Origin: Thalassospiraceae bacterium LMO-SO8
GTDB taxonomy: Bacteria > Pseudomonadota > Alphaproteobacteria > Rhodospirillales > Casp-alpha2
NCBI GenBank assembly: GCA_031655335.1
Contig: CP134226.1
Span: 3,344,001 to 3,408,000 of the forward strand
DNA: 64,000 nt
Direction of reading: 5' to 3'
Shown here: in pieces, positions 38,920 to 47,633 of the stretch
Layout: each line of letters opens with the position of its first letter
Numbering within the stretch: position 1 is the first letter of the stretch
Position numbers and translations under genes: made by a program
The notes under the pieces: model-generated
What the model saw: the letters and a program-made list of their open reading frames with translations, nothing else
Databases searched by the model: none
Told to the model about the DNA's origin: nothing

Positions 38920-40215
38920 ATGTTCCGCATCACACCCTCGTCACGCATTCGCCCGGCCGCCGCCGCGATCTTGATCGCGCAACTGGCCGCGCCGCTCGCT
39001 GCGGGTGCCGCCCATGCCGCCGATGCCGGACGCATCACCGGGCCGGACATCAACCGGCCCGGCGTGGCCCTGCCGCTGGATCGTCAGGGCGGCGGTTCCG
39101 TGGTGCGTCAGGCGCAGCCGGGGAACAGCGACGGCACGGGCGGTAGCGGGGGTGAGCAATCCCAGGTCCAGATGACCAAGGAGCCGAGCCTGTTCATTCA
39201 TCCGGCGCGCGGGTTCTCCCTGCCGCTGCCGGCCGGCGTCGCAGTGTCCCACCGGGGCAAGGAAATGCACGTCGCCGTGCGCTCGCCCAAAGGCTATGTC
39301 ATGAATTTGCAGACCGGCGACAGCAATCCGCTGGTGCCGCTCACGGGCATGCAGGGGCGCCTGGAATCGCATTACCTGAACGAACAACGGGGGCCCTGGC
39401 TGCGCAAGCTGGCGGACGGCACCACCGCCGTCGCGGGCCTGCCGGCGATCGACGCCATCTATCAAGGCCACCGCACGAAAACACGGGTCATCATCGCGCG
39501 CGGCGCCCGCACGGATTTCGTGTTCACCTTCACGGCGCCGCTCGACCTTTATGACGAGCACATTCAGATCTTCAATTGGGTGCTGACCAACTTCGTGCCG
39601 GGCGAGGGCGAACGTCCGGCCCAGGCGCCGGTCGCCGACGCCACGGACGCCAAGGCACCGAAGACGCCGGTCAACGTGCCCGTGCGGGCCGGCGACCACG
39701 TCGCGTCCATGGCCGCCGGCCGCCCCGAACCGGGACCTTCGGCGGCGCCGCCGCCCGACATGAAGCGGTTCGTCGAACCGGGCTACGGCTTCCTGATGGA
39801 CTATCCCAAGCAATGGACGGTGTCCAAGCCGACGGCCTTCACGGCGACCTTCAGCGGCCCGGAAGGGGCGGCGTCCCACGACGCCGTCGTTTCCGTGCAG
39901 AACGTCAATCCGGCGGGGGCGCGGACGGGCGACGAGTCGGCCGTCATGGCGACGGCGGATCTGTTGAAGGCGCTGGAGGCGGGAACCCGCGGCATGACCG
40001 TGCTGGGCGAGGGCAAGTTGGCTGAATCTCCCGGCTCTCAGTTCATCGCCCGATATGAATATTCCGGCAAGGCCTACCGCAAATGGGCCGTCGTCGTGCC
40101 CCGGCCCGAAGGCACCATCGCCCATATCTGGTCGTTCACGGCCCCCGAGGGATCGTTCGACAGCTTTCGGCCCGTCGCCGAATCCATGCTTCGGTCCTGG
40201 ACCCTGACGCAGTAG
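38920..40215 (+). CDS. exported protein with two PsbP/DcrB-like repeats
   Basis: A 431-residue protein with a signal peptide (RPAAAAILIAQLAAPLAAGAAHA). Two regions of ~130 residues look related: residues ~90-225 (IHPARGFSLPLPAGVAVSHR ... FVFTFTAPLDLYDEHIQIF) and ~290-430 (VEPGYGFLMDYPKQWTVSK ... IAHIWSFTAPEGSFDSFRP). Both share the pattern G-F-x-P, a middle strand and a final W/F-x-F-TAP strand, as in PsbP, DcrB and Mog1-like folds. A Pro/Ala-rich linker joins them. Start at the ATG at 38920 with GGAG eight bases upstream. Co-oriented with the DUF2927 gene and the secretion-like cluster. Function unknown. Confidence 0.7.
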   Translation: MFRITPSSRIRPAAAAILIAQLAAPLAAGAAHAADAGRITGPDINRPGVALPLDRQGGGSVVRQAQPGNSDGTGGSGGEQSQVQMTKEPSLFIHPARGFSLPLPAGVAVSHRGKEMHVAVRSPKGYVMNLQTGDSNPLVPLTGMQGRLESHYLNEQRGPWLRKLADGTTAVAGLPAIDAIYQGHRTKTRVIIARGARTDFVFTFTAPLDLYDEHIQIFNWVLTNFVPGEGERPAQAPVADATDAKAPKTPVNVPVRAGDHVASMAAGRPEPGPSAAPPPDMKRFVEPGYGFLMDYPKQWTVSKPTAFTATFSGPEGAASHDAVVSVQNVNPAGARTGDESAVMATADLLKALEAGTRGMTVLGEGKLAESPGSQFIARYEYSGKAYRKWAVVVPRPEGTIAHIWSFTAPEGSFDSFRPVAESMLRSWTLTQ

Positions 40216-40269
40216 ACTGCGGTCTTGCGGCCGCTTCCGGCCGCCCGCAGGGTGACCGGGACGAACGGC

Positions 40270-41091
40270 ATGCGCCAGTTCACGCAACTCATTGGAAAAT
40301 GGGTATTTCCCATTCGTCGAACCGCCCTTTGCGCGGTGCTTGTTCTGGCGGCCGTCATCGGCCTTGCCGGTGCCGCCCCGACCGCCCGCGCCGACGGCGC
40401 CCTGCCGCCGGTCGATGATCTGGTGAAGGCGTTCGAGACCGTCGCCTTCGGTTCGGAAACCAAGACGTTGGCCGCGCGTTCGACCCTGCTGCGCTGGGAC
40501 ACGGACGAGATCGCCGTCAATATGACCCAATTCATGAGCGAGGGAACGCGCGAACTGAAGCCCGTGCCGGCCCAGGATTTCTGGGCCAAATTCGCGTGGA
40601 ACCACCTGCGCACGCTGGAAAATTTGACGGGACTGTCCTTTGTCGATTCCATTGCCGCCAAGAAGCGCCCGCGCCTGACCATCGTGTTCACGCCCCGCGA
40701 CCTGTTGGTCAAGGTGCCGATCCCGGGCGTCAGCGCCAAGTTGCAGCAGGAACTGTCGGCGCCGGGCGGATGTTATTTCCTGTCCTTCGCCGGGGGGCGG
40801 ATGGGCGCCTTGGACCGCGCCTTCGTCGTCGTCAACACGGACCGCGACGGTTTCCTGATAGACCATTGCCTGCTCGAGGAACTGACACAGTCCCTGGGCC
40901 TGCCGAACGACACCGATTTTCTGCGTCCGTCGATCTTTTCCGACCACGACACGCTGCGCAAACTGAGCCCGACGGACGAAATCCTGGTCCGCACGCTGTA
41001 CCACAAGCGCATGTTCGCCGGCATGACGCGCAAGGCGGCCGTGATCATGGCTCGCCTGCTGATCGCCCAACAGTTGGCGGCGAAGCGGTAA
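40270..41091 (+). CDS. exported DUF2927-like protein
   Basis: A 273-residue protein with an N-terminal hydrophobic segment (LCAVLVLAAVIGLAGAAPTARA) and a domain resembling DUF2927: SGTxxLxRW-like RSTLLRWDTDEIAVNM, then GGCYFLSFAGGRMGALDRAF, the conserved CLLEELTQSLGLPNDTDFLRPSIFSD region split across a loop, and LVRTLYHKRMFAGMT. The end pattern (ELTQSLGLPND ... SIF) is the strongest clue. These are envelope proteins of unknown role, some with a peptidase-like look. Start chosen at the ATG at 40270. It ends 117 bp upstream of the first ABC gene. Confidence 0.7.
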   Translation: MRQFTQLIGKWVFPIRRTALCAVLVLAAVIGLAGAAPTARADGALPPVDDLVKAFETVAFGSETKTLAARSTLLRWDTDEIAVNMTQFMSEGTRELKPVPAQDFWAKFAWNHLRTLENLTGLSFVDSIAAKKRPRLTIVFTPRDLLVKVPIPGVSAKLQQELSAPGGCYFLSFAGGRMGALDRAFVVVNTDRDGFLIDHCLLEELTQSLGLPNDTDFLRPSIFSDHDTLRKLSPTDEILVRTLYHKRMFAGMTRKAAVIMARLLIAQQLAAKR

Positions 41092-41208
41092 AAGCGTACC
41101 TTTTCAAGGGCTCAGGCCGTTTAGGGGTAGCGGATTGTTAACCCCTGACGGGTAGGTTGGGGGTACGTTCCGGCCCATCTGCGGCCTGGCCGGGCAAACT
41201 GGGGTGAC

Positions 41209-42852
41209 ATGATTCCACGGGCAGAGACCTTCGGTGCGGTCTTCGGTCCTGCGTCCGCTCGCGGCGCGGGCTGGGAGCTTGCGGCCGCGGGCGTGGTCCG
41301 CGCGGTGCTTTGGCTCACCCTTCCCATGCTCATATTGCAGGTTTTCGACCGGGCCCTTCCGGGGGCGCGGAGCGATGACCTGATCCTTCTCGCGGCGGCC
41401 GTCGCCACGGCGCTTGCCGTGCGCGCCGCGATTGATCTGGCGGTCGCGTCGTTGGCGGAAACGTCCGCCCAGGCAGAGGCGCGCGCCGGCAGTTGGGCGG
41501 CCATCGCCCGCCTGTTTTCGGGGGAGTCTTCCGCCGCGCCGCCGGTCGGCGCGATTTCGGTGCCGGCGTCCCATGTATCGATTCTGACCGGGTTGCCCAT
41601 TCTTGCCATGGCGCTGGCTTACCTCGCGGGGGTAATGGCGTTGCCGGCGATCCTTCTTGCCATGGCCGCGGCGGGGGCGGGCCATGTAATCCATCGCGGA
41701 GAGAAGTCCGCGCCTCCCGCCGACGGCATCGCCGAACGCATCCTGGATGTTCTCTGGACGGTCAAGGCCATGGGGGCGGAAAACCTTATTCTGCGCCGGG
41801 CCGAGGGGGCTGCCCGCGACGCCGCCACGACGGACCGCAATCGGGTGCGGTCCCTGTTCGCGGCCGGCCGGGCGGCGGCTCTGTTCGACCGCGCCACCCT
41901 GGTCCTGGCCATCCTTACGGGAACCGTGCTCTGCCTGAACGGGTTGATCACGGTGGGGCAGTTGGCGGCGGGGGTGCTGATTTCCTCGGCCCTGGTGCGC
42001 GGCGCGTTTCGCGGCACGGCTGCCTGGGCCCTGGCGCGGACGGGTCGAGACCAGAGTGACGCGGCGGCACCGGCCGCGGATACGCCGCAGGAACCGCTGC
42101 CCCGCGTGACCGGCAATCTGATGCTCAACCGGGTCAGCCTGGACCAGCCCGCCGACGGCCTGCGCGCCGTGGCGCGGAACCTGTTCGACCGTATCCGCAT
42201 CGAGGCCGAGGTGGGCGAAATGGTTCTGGTCACCGGCGGCGATGCCCAGATGCAGTCGGCGCTGTTGCGCCTGATGGCCGGGCTGGAACGCCCGCAGTCG
42301 GGAACGGTGACCGTCGACGGCTATGACCTTACCGCCTATCGCCCCGATAGTATCCGCCGCCAGATCGCTTATGTGCCGAACCTGGGCAATATCCTGCCGG
42401 GCACCCTGCTGGAAAATTTGACGGGCTTCGATTCCGGCCGTGCCGCCGATGCCTTGGGCGCGGCCCGGCTGACCGGGTTGGATGCCCGGGCCGCCAGTCT
42501 GGTCGATGGGTTCGACACGCGCTTGCAGGGCGGGGCGGCGGGTTTTCCCGCCGGGTTCCGGCAGCATGTCGCGGTGACCCGCGCACTTGCCTTCAAGCCC
42601 AAGATTCTGCTGCTCGACCGCGCCACGGAAAATCTCGACAGCCAGGATGTGCGCACGGTCTCGGAAGTGCTGGCGCGGCTCAAGGGCCGGGTCACCATCG
42701 TTTTCGCCTCGACCCAGGCAGGACTGCGCGCCATGGCCGACCGCCAGATCGACCTCGACAGCCTGAAGCCGGCACCGGAAATCGGCGCGGCCGGCGACGA
42801 AGCCGAGGAGGGCGGGGCATCCCCCTTCCCGGGGCCGGACGGGGAGGGCTGA
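41209..42852 (+). CDS. degenerate ABC exporter-like protein A
   Basis: A 547-residue fusion of a membrane domain (about six hydrophobic segments, residues ~20-270, including VLWLTLPMLILQVFDRALP, the start typical of type I secretion ABC proteins) and a nucleotide-binding domain (~300-520). Its ATPase motifs are broken: Walker A reads GGDAQMQS with Gln349 instead of Lys, the signature LSGGQ is FPAGF (446-450), the catalytic Glu after Walker B is Arg471 (LLLDRATENLD) and the switch His is absent (FASTQAG). ATP turnover at this site is unlikely. Four bases separate it from protein B, so the two are probably a heterodimer. Confidence 0.85.
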   Translation: MIPRAETFGAVFGPASARGAGWELAAAGVVRAVLWLTLPMLILQVFDRALPGARSDDLILLAAAVATALAVRAAIDLAVASLAETSAQAEARAGSWAAIARLFSGESSAAPPVGAISVPASHVSILTGLPILAMALAYLAGVMALPAILLAMAAAGAGHVIHRGEKSAPPADGIAERILDVLWTVKAMGAENLILRRAEGAARDAATTDRNRVRSLFAAGRAAALFDRATLVLAILTGTVLCLNGLITVGQLAAGVLISSALVRGAFRGTAAWALARTGRDQSDAAAPAADTPQEPLPRVTGNLMLNRVSLDQPADGLRAVARNLFDRIRIEAEVGEMVLVTGGDAQMQSALLRLMAGLERPQSGTVTVDGYDLTAYRPDSIRRQIAYVPNLGNILPGTLLENLTGFDSGRAADALGAARLTGLDARAASLVDGFDTRLQGGAAGFPAGFRQHVAVTRALAFKPKILLLDRATENLDSQDVRTVSEVLARLKGRVTIVFASTQAGLRAMADRQIDLDSLKPAPEIGAAGDEAEEGGASPFPGPDGEG

Positions 42853-42856
42853 GACG

Positions 42857-45283
42857 GTGGGCCGCATCCCTCATTTCGAAGCGACGGAAGCCCTGTTCAC
42901 CCGCGCCTTGTCGGCGGGGTTGGACCGCGTTGTCGAAGCGGAGGCCACTCGTCCCCCGGGGCCTTGGCGCGCGTTGCGCCTCAATCGGTTGGAGGGGATC
43001 GATCCTCACGCCCAGGTGCCGCCGCCGTTGCTGGCCCTGTCGCCCGATGCCGCCGTCGGTATTGCCGAGCCGGCGCCCGAGGAGGCACCGCCCAGCCCCC
43101 AGGACCTGGAACTGGCGCTGTCCGAGGCCGTGGACCTGCCCGACGACTGGGCCATGGCGGCGTCGCTGGCGGGCGGCACCAACATCGCCCACTGCCTGCG
43201 TGAACTGCTTCAGGCCCTGGATTGGAATGGGACGCCGCGCCAGGTGGTCGAGGCTCTGCCGACCCTCAACGCGCCGCTGGATGCTTCCGGCGCGGCGGCG
43301 GCTCTGACCCGGCTCGGGTACCGCTCGCGGTCGTTCCGCGCCCGGCTGAACGAATTGGGGCCGCAGGATTTCCCGGCCCTGTTCATCACCAGATCCGGCG
43401 ACACCCTGGTGCTGGAGCGGTTCGGCCAGAATTCCCTGCCCGGGTTCGACGGGGCGACACGCACCCGCCGGCCCATCGCCCGTGACCGGCGCGCCGGACG
43501 GGTGCATGTCTTCACCGCCGCCGAACCGATGGGCGATGCCGCGCCACCGGCGGAATCGGTTGCCTTCCTCCGATCGTTGCTGCGGGGCCGGCTGCGCGCC
43601 CTGGGAGCCTTGGCGTTGGTCCAGGGAATCCTGGCGTTGGCCGCGCCGGTGTTGCTGTTGGTGGCGCTCGACGATGCCGTGCCCTCGGCGGCCTTGCCCA
43701 TGATTTTGTTCTTCGCCGGGGCGGCGGCGCTTGCCGTGGTGTTCGAGATTCCGTTCCGTGCCTGGCGGGATCGCATGGCCGTCCCCGTGGCGACGGCGGC
43801 GCAAGGCCTTGCCCTCGACGCCCTGACGCGCACTCTGTTCCTGCCGCCGGAAACCCTGAAGGACACGACTGCGGGCGTGCGGCGCAGCCGGTTCGATGAT
43901 TTTCACGCGGGCGGCGCCGAGCCGCCGGTGCGGCTGGTGCGGGCGGCCCTCGGCCTGCCGGCCGCGATGATCGCCCTTGCCGCCGTGGCATATCTTGCGG
44001 GCGCATTGGTTGCTGTCCCCGTCGCCGGGGTCTTTGCCATCGCCGTCACAGGTTGGGTGCTGAGGGGTGGGGTGCGCAGCACGACGGCACGGGCCGTCGC
44101 CGCCGCCGGAGCCTTCGCCCAACACTGGTTTGAATCCGCCCGTGTCCGTGCCGACATGATCGCGACCGGCTGCGAGGATGCCGTTGCCCGGCGGATCGCG
44201 CGCGCCGCCGCCGAGGCCGCCCGCACCCGGCGCGATGCCGCGGACCGGACCCGCCGTGTCACCTTGATCGGGCGTTGGATCGCGGGTGCCGCCGTTGCCG
44301 CGACGGCGGTGGCCGGGGCCTATCTGAGCCTTTCCGACGGCCTGACCCAAGGCGCCCTGGCGGCATCGGTCCTGTTGACGGCGGTGGCCCTGCGTGCCGC
44401 CGCCCGCGTGACGGACGAGGCCGGCAGCGCCGCGCGCCTGTGGTGCGGCCTGACCCAGGCGGGACGCCTGTATGCGATCCGGCCCGAGCGCAGCCCGTCG
44501 CGACCGTCCTTGCCGCCGCGCACCTTGGCCGGGCATGTCGATGTCAGCGGCCTGTCCACGGCGTCCACGGGGGGGATCGAAATGCCGCTCGACGGCGTGT
44601 CGCTTTATGCCGATCCCGGTGAAGTCGTCGCCGTCGTCGGCGACTATCAATCGGGCAAGTCGGCGCTGCTGCGGGTGCTGGTCGGTTTGGAGCCCGCCGC
44701 CGCCGGGCATGCTCGCCTGGACGGCGTGGAAACGGGGCTGTTCGATCCCGTGCAGCTGCGCCAGTCCGTGGCCTACGTGCCGGAGGCGCCGGAATTCCTG
44801 CCGCTCTCCATCGAGGACAATTTACGCTTGATGAACCCGGTCGCCTCAGAGGCGGACATTCAATCCGCCTGCAATCTCGCCGGCGTGATGGAGGACATCC
44901 GCGTGTTGGAAACGGGTGTCGGCGGCAACCGGCGGTTCGGCCTGGCCGTCAACATGGGGTTGATCGACCACGACCCGCAGCCGGGATTCTTGAAGCGCGT
45001 TGGGCTGGCCCGCGGCTATCTTCGCCACAGCGGCCTGCTGCTGCTCGACGGGCCGGAACGCCATTTGGATCCGGACGGCGAACAGGCCTTGCTGCGCGCC
45101 ATCGAGGAATTGCGCGGCACCACGACCGTCATCGTCGCCACGGACCGGCCGCAGATCATCCGTCTGGCCGATCGGGTGATCTGGCTGGAAGGCGGGCGGA
45201 CCCGCGCCGAGGGACCGTCGTCGGCGGTCCTTGAACAGCTTTACGCGGAAGGGCGGGTCGGCCAGACTCTCGCTGAACAATGA
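42857..45283 (+). CDS. degenerate ABC exporter-like protein B with N-terminal accessory domain
   Basis: An 808-residue protein. Residues ~85-200 resemble the C39-peptidase-like domain seen in RTX exporters (AHCLRELLQALDWNG, AAALTRLGYRSRSF, ALFITRSGDTLVLERFG), without a clear catalytic Cys-His pair. Membrane helices follow (~240-510), then an ATPase domain. Walker A is partly intact (GDYQSGKS, Lys601), but the signature is QPGFL, Walker B is followed by Gly732 instead of Glu (LLLLDGPERHLD) and the switch His is replaced (IVATDRP). Thus neither partner has a full catalytic set. It overlaps the HlyD-like gene by four bases (ATGA). Confidence 0.85.
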   Translation: MGRIPHFEATEALFTRALSAGLDRVVEAEATRPPGPWRALRLNRLEGIDPHAQVPPPLLALSPDAAVGIAEPAPEEAPPSPQDLELALSEAVDLPDDWAMAASLAGGTNIAHCLRELLQALDWNGTPRQVVEALPTLNAPLDASGAAAALTRLGYRSRSFRARLNELGPQDFPALFITRSGDTLVLERFGQNSLPGFDGATRTRRPIARDRRAGRVHVFTAAEPMGDAAPPAESVAFLRSLLRGRLRALGALALVQGILALAAPVLLLVALDDAVPSAALPMILFFAGAAALAVVFEIPFRAWRDRMAVPVATAAQGLALDALTRTLFLPPETLKDTTAGVRRSRFDDFHAGGAEPPVRLVRAALGLPAAMIALAAVAYLAGALVAVPVAGVFAIAVTGWVLRGGVRSTTARAVAAAGAFAQHWFESARVRADMIATGCEDAVARRIARAAAEAARTRRDAADRTRRVTLIGRWIAGAAVAATAVAGAYLSLSDGLTQGALAASVLLTAVALRAAARVTDEAGSAARLWCGLTQAGRLYAIRPERSPSRPSLPPRTLAGHVDVSGLSTASTGGIEMPLDGVSLYADPGEVVAVVGDYQSGKSALLRVLVGLEPAAAGHARLDGVETGLFDPVQLRQSVAYVPEAPEFLPLSIEDNLRLMNPVASEADIQSACNLAGVMEDIRVLETGVGGNRRFGLAVNMGLIDHDPQPGFLKRVGLARGYLRHSGLLLLDGPERHLDPDGEQALLRAIEELRGTTTVIVATDRPQIIRLADRVIWLEGGRTRAEGPSSAVLEQLYAEGRVGQTLAEQ

Positions 45284-46635
45284 CCCAGCCCGGCACCACT
45301 CCGTCCTATACCGCCGAAACCCAGGCACCGGCCCAGGGGCAACCGGCCCTTGCCGTGCTGGAAGACGGCACGGCGTCGGCCGGGGAAGGCCGTCGCCTCC
45401 AGTGGTCGCGGGGCATGATCGCGGGGCTCGTCGTTCTTGTCGCGGCCGTGGGGGTCTGGGCATTTTTCGCCGAGGTTCAGGAAACGGTCGAGGCCGAAGG
45501 CGCCGTCGTGCCCGCCGGTCAGGTGCGTGCGGTCCAGCATCTTGAGGGCGGCGTGGTGGTCGAGGTTCTGGCCAAGGAAGGCCAGTTGGTCGATCAGGGC
45601 GCGGTGCTGCTGCGTCTCGACCCGGCACAGATCAAGGCGCGGTACGAGCAGGCGCGCATCGAGGAGGCGGCGCTTGCCCTCAAGGCCGAACGCCTGCGCG
45701 CCATCGGCGACGGCCGCGAGCCTAATTTCGGTTTCGCCGACCCGCAGTTCCAATCCCTCGTGCAGGACCAATGGGCCGTCTACAACGGCTATCAGCGAGC
45801 CCAGGAAAACCGTCGCATCATCCTGGAATCGCGCATTCAACAGCGTCAGGCCGACCTTGACCGCCTGAAGGGCGAGGACGAAACCCTGACCCGCAAGGCG
45901 CAGATCCTGGCCGAGGAACTGGCCATGCGGGAAGAACTGTTCCGCAAGGGGCTGAGCCCCAAGATCCTTCTGCTCAACGTGCGCCGTCAGGTCGCCGACG
46001 TGCGCGGCGACATGGCCACGGTCATCACCCGCCGCGAGAAACTGACCCAGGCGGTCGAGGAGGCGAAGACTGAGCTCGACGCCCTGGAAAGCCAAAGCCG
46101 CGAGGAAGCCCTGGCCGAGTTCGGCTTGGTCACCGCCAAGCTGGCCCAGGCCTCGGAAGAGGTAAAGCAACTGGCGGCGCGGGTTGCCGCCTTCGACATC
46201 CGCGCCCCCGTGAAGGGCTTCGTGAAGGGCATCGGCGGCTATGCCAAGGACCGCGTCGTGCCCGCGGGGGCGACGGTGATGGAGATCGTTCCGGTCGATG
46301 ACGACCTGATCGCCGAGGTTCGTCTGGCCCCCCGCGACATCAGCCGCGTCACCGTGGGCCAGCCGGTCGCCGTGCAGATTACCGGCGCGGGATCGGGGCG
46401 CGCGGGGTTGGTCGGTGGCGAATTGCGCGACGTATCCGCCGGCACCTTCACGGACGCGTCCGGCAAGCCCTATTACCGCGCCACGGTCGTCCTGGATCAG
46501 TCGTTCATCGGTGAAGACCCCAACGCCAACAGAATCCTGCCGGGCATGGAGGTCAGCGTGCGCGTGCGCACGGGGCGGCGGACCTTGCTGGAATATCTGT
46601 TCCGGCCGGCATCGGCGCCCCGGCGTCTTCTATAG
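45280..46635 (+). CDS. HlyD-family membrane fusion protein of a type I secretion-like system
   Basis: A 451-residue periplasmic adaptor. It has a cytoplasmic N-terminus of ~40 residues, one membrane helix (MIAGLVVLVAAVGVWAFFA), a first lipoyl half (VRAVQHLEGGVVVEVLAKEG), long coiled coils (residues ~110-300), the second lipoyl half (FDIRAPVKGFVKGIGGYAKD) and the barrel domain (DDDLIAEVRLAPRDISRVTV). The layout is HlyD/PrtE, which bridges an ABC exporter and an outer-membrane TolC protein. The start overlaps the ABC gene, so they are translationally coupled. No TolC or obvious substrate (RTX repeats) lies in the window. Confidence 0.92.
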   Translation: MTQPGTTPSYTAETQAPAQGQPALAVLEDGTASAGEGRRLQWSRGMIAGLVVLVAAVGVWAFFAEVQETVEAEGAVVPAGQVRAVQHLEGGVVVEVLAKEGQLVDQGAVLLRLDPAQIKARYEQARIEEAALALKAERLRAIGDGREPNFGFADPQFQSLVQDQWAVYNGYQRAQENRRIILESRIQQRQADLDRLKGEDETLTRKAQILAEELAMREELFRKGLSPKILLLNVRRQVADVRGDMATVITRREKLTQAVEEAKTELDALESQSREEALAEFGLVTAKLAQASEEVKQLAARVAAFDIRAPVKGFVKGIGGYAKDRVVPAGATVMEIVPVDDDLIAEVRLAPRDISRVTVGQPVAVQITGAGSGRAGLVGGELRDVSAGTFTDASGKPYYRATVVLDQSFIGEDPNANRILPGMEVSVRVRTGRRTLLEYLFRPASAPRRLL

Positions 46636-46648
46636 AGAAAGCGGCGCG

Positions 46649-47095
46649 TCAATCCGACGGCGGCAGGGCGTCGGCCATTTCCGCGGCCAGCTCGATGATG
46701 CGCCGGGTTTCCGACCACAACTCCAGGGCGGGCACATCGGCGAGCGGCATCCACAAAGCATCGGCGGCGTCACCGGCGGCCTGGGGCGCGCCCGCGACCC
46801 AGCGGCAGACCACGTCGATCAGGGTGTAATGGAACTGCAGGCGGCCATCGTCGTCCCGGGTCATGCTGTCGACCACGTCGATCAGGCCCAGGACCTCGGC
46901 TTCAATGCCCGTTTCCTCCATAACCTCGCGTAGCGCACCTTCGTGCACGGTTTCGCCCACGCGCTGCGCGCCGCCGGGCAGGGACAGACTGCCGAGGCGC
47001 GGCGGTTTGCCGCGGCGGATCAACAGCACCTGATCGTCCTTGAGGACGACGGCGCCGATGCCGACGATGGGACGTTCGGGATATTCGCGGCTCAT
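46649..47095 (-). CDS. Nudix hydrolase
   Basis: A 148-residue pyrophosphohydrolase. The Nudix box is perfect: G-x5-E-x7-REVMEETGI, within residues ~38-60 (LPGGAQRVGETVHEGALREV). The start IVGIGAVVLKDDQVLLIRRG and the ADP-ribose-pyrophosphatase-like context suggest a nucleoside-diphosphate substrate; which one is not determinable. Start chosen at the ATG at 47095 (MSREYPERP); the long frame to 47608 has no matching residues. It is convergent with the HlyD gene (13 bp apart) and divergent from the cyclic-nucleotide-binding protein. Confidence 0.92.
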   Translation of the reverse strand: MSREYPERPIVGIGAVVLKDDQVLLIRRGKPPRLGSLSLPGGAQRVGETVHEGALREVMEETGIEAEVLGLIDVVDSMTRDDDGRLQFHYTLIDVVCRWVAGAPQAAGDAADALWMPLADVPALELWSETRRIIELAAEMADALPPSD

Positions 47096-47257
47096 GCGGG
47101 GTGGGCGGGCATTGGAAAATAGACTCCCCTTGGCGAGTGGAGCGGGTACACTAGCCGCAACGGCGCATGCCTGGAAACGGGAAACGAAAAACGTCGCCGG
47201 ACGGGTTGTGAGCGGTCGCGCGTCGGCCGAATACGGACAGAAAACGAGGGTTCGGAC

Positions 47258-47602
47258 ATGTCGGTCACGGGCGTGCTTGAACGGAAAATGTATCAGGCGG
47301 GCGATCGCATCTTCAAAGAGGGCGACGAAGGCCTGTTCGCCTATCTGGTGCAGAGCGGGTCCGTCGAAATTTACCGCGAGGGTTCGGGGGAGGTGCTTAG
47401 CACCATCGGCGCCGGCGGTATCTTCGGCGAGATGGCGTTGATCGACGGCAAGCCGCGGGCGGCCTCGGCCCGGTCGGCCGGCGGCTGCACCGTGGTCGTC
47501 ATTAACCGCGCCAATTTCCAGCACCGCATGAAAAAATCGGACCCCTTCGTTCAGGGCCTGTTGAAGATTCTGGCGGAAACCGTCCGGCGGATGAGCAAGT
47601 GA
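47258..47602 (+). CDS. cyclic-nucleotide-binding domain protein
   Basis: A 114-residue protein that is almost only a cNMP-binding domain: AGDRIFKEGDEGLFAYLVQS, GSVEIYREGSGEVLSTIG, and the phosphate-binding cassette GGIFGEMALIDGKPRAASAR with the conserved Glu and Arg. No DNA-binding or kinase domain is attached, so it must signal by protein contact. Stand-alone domains like this often sit near type I secretion genes in Rhodospirillales, by my recollection; here it is about 0.6 kb from the HlyD gene, across the Nudix gene. The hydrolase gene follows 31 bp later. Confidence 0.88.
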   Translation: MSVTGVLERKMYQAGDRIFKEGDEGLFAYLVQSGSVEIYREGSGEVLSTIGAGGIFGEMALIDGKPRAASARSAGGCTVVVINRANFQHRMKKSDPFVQGLLKILAETVRRMSK

Positions 47603-47633
47603 TCCCATCGCACGGGAGGCAAGGGACCGCTTG

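Noticed and set aside
38941-41070. A 709-codon minus-strand frame opposite the two exported proteins
   Set aside because: It spans two plus-strand genes with signal peptides and family-like patterns; the antisense residues show no domain.
41112-41149. AGGGGT/ACCCCT inverted repeat before the first ABC gene
   Set aside because: Short arms, no T tract and no obvious promoter relation; kept as chance.
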